Source: Panax quinquefolius (Eukaryota; Streptophyta; Magnoliopsida; Apiales; Araliaceae). From it: DNA of 64,000 bases. This document shows positions 59,302-64,000 of this stretch, in pieces (the stretch's first letter is position 1; each line of letters starts with the position of its first letter). The position numbers and the translations under genes are program-made. The stretch spans positions 19,557,128 through 19,621,127 of the forward strand of contig CM035156.1 of NCBI GenBank assembly GCA_020205615.1, given 5' to 3'. The notes under the pieces are model-generated. The model did no database searches, was not told the origin of the DNA, and saw nothing but the letters and a program-made list of their open reading frames with translations.

Positions 59302-61639
59302 TGGCGCCCCAAAATTAGGTATACGTCACCCATCTTGGGTCGCCACTTACATGGTACATAAATTCAAATACAACTTACTAATATAACTGTAGGTATGCAA
59401 TCTGACATAAATCGTGAGTTTGAATACAAATATTGTCTACTAGATATTATACAAACTAAAAAGGAGTCCTCATTACAACTATTATCACACTATTTCACGA
59501 ATAGTGAGGACTACTAATGCTATCTTCTGACCATCACTCTTTTCCCAGACTCGTCCCAAATTTATATTCTCATTTTTTGAAGAAACGTTGAAAGAAATGG
59601 TGAGCTCAACTAGCCCAAAGAAGAAATATTATGACTAAGATAATGCGAGAATAAATTATCATTAGTCTTCAACAATGTTAAACCGATAAAATACAATAGA
59701 CAACCGGTTTAATCTGCGGTGAATATCAATCCATTAAAAGAGTCAAGTAGAAAATAAAGTCTACTATCTTTTAGGTATTAAAAGGTTTTCATCAATTTTA
59801 TCACTAAGACTCGGTTTAATGAATAAACCACAATATCTAATCATCCACGTACCACGGTCAAGGATTTTCATCAAATTATCAATGGTCACGACTATACCGA
59901 ATCACCCACGGTCATAATCATACCAAAAACTATCCATCAACTGCATTACGAGCCACCGAGGACTTTTGTCACATCATTTATATCGGCCATGATTATACCG
60001 AATGATCCTGGTCATAATCATACTAAGTTCATCTATGCACGTAAGCCAAAGATAACATAATATAACATGAGGATGATGACAATGACATAATAATTCAATA
60101 AAACAAGTTCACGAATTAATTTATCCAGAATTATTAACGTCCAAATTGTCAACATGATCTTTTTTTTGTAGAGTAAAATTCAAGAATGATCGGAAGAATA
60201 TTTCCATGAAAGATCTTTGGATGAAACGCAAATATCAAAGATATTCTACTAATTTCATGGAGTATAGAAGTCAAAGTTTTAACCAACCGGGTATAATAAA
60301 GAATGGAATAACATAGAAATCACCATGCGCAAGTATTGGCATGTAGACAAGTTATTCCAATGTAATAATAATAACGGAACCAGTCGTGTGAAATTCACAC
60401 CGGCGGGATGATCCAACGTAATAATAAATGCTTGAATAATAATAAACAATGGAACCGGTCCTGTGTAAAACACGCGAACAAGATATTCCAATGTAATAAT
60501 AAAGAATGGAATAACGAGAAGAAGATCACCAAGTATAGGGGATTCACGTATACTGAGTTATTCCAATGAATAAATAAGAATGGAATAACATAAGGATTTC
60601 ACCAAGTATAGGGTATGCATATATACGAGGTTATGTATAGGGTATACCACTTTTACAAAAGTTATTCAACGTAATAATAATGAATGGAATAATGTAAGTT
60701 CTCTTCATGAATAAGAAAGAATAACACCCACTACAGATACAACAAATAATAATACCCCTTACCGTAAAAGACACTTTGGATATCAAAGTAGTGAAGTACG
60801 AATACTCTTCTTCTTTCTCTATATAGATTTTCTCTCTATAGCTTCTCTATAATTTCTCTCTAGAGTTTCAAAGGTGAATTAAGTAAGAAAATAATGAAGG
60901 AATGAGCTTTATTTATAGGAAAATAGAATGCATAGTAACTAATCCATGAACGGTCCAGATTGATTTACTTTAATCGACGGTCCATATTTAAAGCAAAATC
61001 TTTTAAATAAAATATAATATATTCTATTTATATAAAAATATTTTACTATGCAAACACTATGCAACACTATGCAAAAAACACTATGCAACACTATCATAAT
61101 AAAATATAATATATTCTATTTATAGAATAACTTTAATAAAGTATTCATTTTATATAAAAGATGTTTCGCTTTTATTACGTTAATAATACTGAATAAAACA
61201 AAACGTCATTATCGCTATAATAATTCATATTATTAATCGACAATAATGGAATCAAACCGAGTGACTTCTCACATAAGCATCAATAATCAATACTGGTACT
61301 ACTATGCAACCACACGTATTCATCGTATTTTTTACTACCGAGTAGTTCAACAAAGATCAACGGTAAAACTTCCGCCGTTATTTCAATAAAATATTTTTGT
61401 CGTTTTCTCGATCCAACAATAATTACATTTGTAGGGTCCACCAATGATTGAGCCGTTATACGAATATTCCATGCTAAACCGAATATTCCCCACCAATCGA
61501 ATATAATATAACCACTGCATACTTTGCAAAATTTATAAATACTACCCACAACTATAATATTATCTCAAATTCACACCATAATATTAAAAATTATTTCGAC
61601 AAAATTTAAATCTTTATTGATAAAATCTGGGGTCTCACA
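59302..61639 (-). repeat. LTR 'F' shared by two tandem units
   Basis: 2338 bases with TGTGAGACCCCAGATTTT at its start (61639) and GGGGCGCCA at its end (59302), on the minus strand. A PBS lies on one side and a polypurine tract (61655-61640) on the other, so it serves both as a 5' LTR for the left unit and a 3' LTR for the right unit. The minus-strand TATA box CCTATAAATAAAG lies at about 60919-60909. The end region is clearly related to the LTRs at 38.7-52.4 kb (GGTGAGCTCAACTAGCCC block at about 59600), but it is a different subfamily. Confidence 0.8.
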
Positions 61640-64000
61640 ATCTCCCTCCTTATGGAATTTAGCCTTCCAAATTAGGGTGCGACTGTATGATAAAGAGGTG
61701 AGGATACCTTGAATACCTTTATCGTTGAAAACATTAAATTCATCTTTGCAATCCGCCAAAGATATTCATTAACAATTCATCTTTGCACTACGAGGCAAAG
61801 ATATACAACCTATAAAAGCCAATAATGTTGAGACGCGACTTAATAGTATCACGACCACGAATTATCTATGCACCAACGCCAAGGATAATCGTGTATTCAT
61901 TAAGATCACGACCACAAATTATCCATGCACTACGTGCGAGGATAATCGTGTATTCATTAGTATCACGACCACAAATTATCCATGCACTACGTGCCAAAGA
62001 TAATCGTGTATTATCATTAGTATCACGACCACAATTATCCATGCACTACGTGCAAAGATAATCGTGTATTCATTAGATCACGACCATGAATTATCCATGC
62101 ACTACTGCCAAAGATAATCGTGTATTCATTAGTATCACGACCACAATTATCCATGCACTACGTGCAAAGATAATCGTGTATTCATTAGTATCACGACCAC
62201 GAATTATCCATGCACTACGGCCAAAGATAATCGTGTTTTCAATTACGGTTATGATTATACCGAACAATCCCTGATCATAATCATACCAAGTCCATCTATG
62301 CACGTGAGCCACAGATGACTTTCAACATAATATAAGCATGAGGATCATGTCAATGATATAAAGAATCAATCAAATGAGATAAAGGATAAATATTAAACAT
62401 TTATAATATAATTTATCCAGGATTCAAGAATATCCCCATGTTATCAATCACTTAATAATCTTATAATCTAATATCATTAATATTATAACAATATTTTAAT
62501 CACTTCTTAAATTTATAAACAATTTATCTCAATTGTTTACGCTTTACCATATAATGCATTTAATCATTCAAAAATGCCATACTCATAAGATATCATCACC
62601 AATGATCAAATCCTTCATCAAAAAATATGCATATACTCTATATAGGATTCTCTAGCCATAAAATCCTATTTTCCAATTTTGTTACTTCACATAACATATT
62701 TAACTCATATGTTCGTAACTAAACTATTTTCATGAAAAATACCAAATTAGTCCCAAAAATATTTCTTTTCTGGGATTTAGCATAATATAGTCCCATAATG
62801 AAAATATATTTTTCTCAGAATTTTTAAAATTCATTTACTATTTTTCAAAAATCAATTTCTAATTAATTCCTTAAGAAATTAGCTACCTCAAATTTAACTC
62901 CAAAAATTCCCAAATCTTGGCAAGACCTTACACATGTTAACGTGAGCTTCTAGTTTAAATTTCATGGTCATCGGAGTTATAGAACTCCGGTTATAACGTT
63001 TTTCATCGGAAAAACCTAAATATTGAAATAGTCATAACTTGCTCATTTTAAGTCAGAATGAGCTCATTTTTGGACAGGAGGTACTTTATAGCATATACCT
63101 TCATGTCCCAAAAGGCCAGAATTTTTCTCATAATTTATGTGGCCGAAACAGCCCCTCTAAAATCATGGCAGCAGCTTTTTCGATTTTTGCAGCTTTGCAC
63201 TCCTTTTCTAAAATCAGTCTACACAAAAATATACAAAACCTTTTCCAATAATTCCACTTGGATTAGTTAGGTAACTCATAGATCTAACTCTAGGACTTTA
63301 CCACATTCAAAAATTCAAAATATAATAGGAGATATGGTCAATTGAATTTCATGTTACGTTTTTCACCAAAATCTGATTTTCAACTCTTTGTGATTTCTAA
63401 GAAACTTTCATGTTTTCACATAATAACCAACATAACTCATCATAACACTTACTAATACTTCATATACCCATGATTTTAATTAGTCCAATGCTTTTATTAT
63501 GACTTTCATCATAATCACTCGTAAAATGATCCTTTTAGTTGAAGAAATATTTGAGGGTTTAAAAATGGGTTTTTTGTACTAGGTCAATACAAAATTCGAT
63601 TTCACGCTCTAGGGTAGGCTAGAAATCTTCAAGAATACGTCAAGAAATTTATTAATGATAGAAATATCATTCAAAATCGTGACTCTCATCCAAGACTTGG
63701 ATAATGACGTCACATTGATACCAACTGTGACTTCTATCCTTTAACCTAGATAGCACCTCACAATGATACCTATAAACTTGCCATCTTCATTCACGATGTA
63801 AGCCTCTGAAGTCTAGTTCCGGTTGCATTCCACACAAGGAAGTCAACAACGAAAGGTTCGGGCTCTTTACTTATGGCTTGATATGACAATAATTGACTTT
63901 AGTAGTTTGGTTACTTGAATTACGCTGTGCAAAGTTGGTTATGAATATAAAAGCTAACAACCTTACGAAAAGCATGATGAGTAGTTAACCAATTGATTTC
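61640..64000 (-). mobile_element. Internal region, right unit of the tandem array (cut by the window end)
   Basis: It repeats 56121-58490 almost base for base: polypurine tract, polyprotein tail, 58-bp array (about 61847-62240), LTR-like segment, and the start of the protease region at the window end. The copies differ by small indels and scattered substitutions. Confidence 0.85.
61847..62240 (-). repeat. 58-bp tandem repeat, second array
   Basis: About seven units, the same as the array at 56331-56734, with several one- to three-base losses (for example GATCACGACC for GTATCACGACC). Confidence 0.85.

Overview
The window is nuclear DNA of a flowering plant, most likely a eudicot. Genes are intron-bearing and separated by AT-rich sequence with many TA microsatellites. 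MITEs are abundant, and both flanks are plant Ty3/gypsy LTR retrotransposons. Species cannot be fixed from the sequence alone.

Layout. (1) 1-9842: right part of a decayed Tat-lineage Ty3/gypsy element on the + strand (gag, protease, RT, RNase H, second RNase H, integrase). It has a tandem-repeat 3' UTR, a spliced antisense ORF and a probable 3' LTR. (2) 9883-13100: a frameshifted copy of a small plant gene, a hAT-type MITE, a broken tRNA-Asp gene and AT-rich sequence. (3) 13434-33660: the gene island. It holds a BSD-domain protein gene (+, three exons, MITE-filled intron), an ACR1-like ACT-domain-repeat gene (-, seven exons, apparently broken), a single-exon putative membrane protein gene (+), an intact small-protein gene (+) that is the paralogue of the broken copy at 10 kb, and a GT34 glycosyltransferase gene (-). 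(4) 33.7-38.6 kb: gene-poor, with a Stowaway MITE, tandem repeats and a PDAT fragment. (5) 38677-52497: a three-level nest of one LTR family. A solo LTR (-) is split by a 5'LTR-internal-3'LTR chromovirus-like element (+), which is itself split by a second solo LTR (-). (6) 52.5-56.05 kb: unassigned AT-rich sequence. (7) 56054-64000: tandem LTR/internal units of a related family on the minus strand, running off the window.

The host genes look like unrelated housekeeping, regulatory and cell-wall functions with no sign of a co-operating cluster. The most unusual material is in the mobile elements: a spliced antisense gene in the Tat element, target-site duplications that resolve the insertion order of the nest, and arrays of small hairpins with a ~58-bp period shared by two diverged LTR families. 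Indel differences between repeat copies are frequent, so some frameshifts called here may be consensus errors rather than true mutations.
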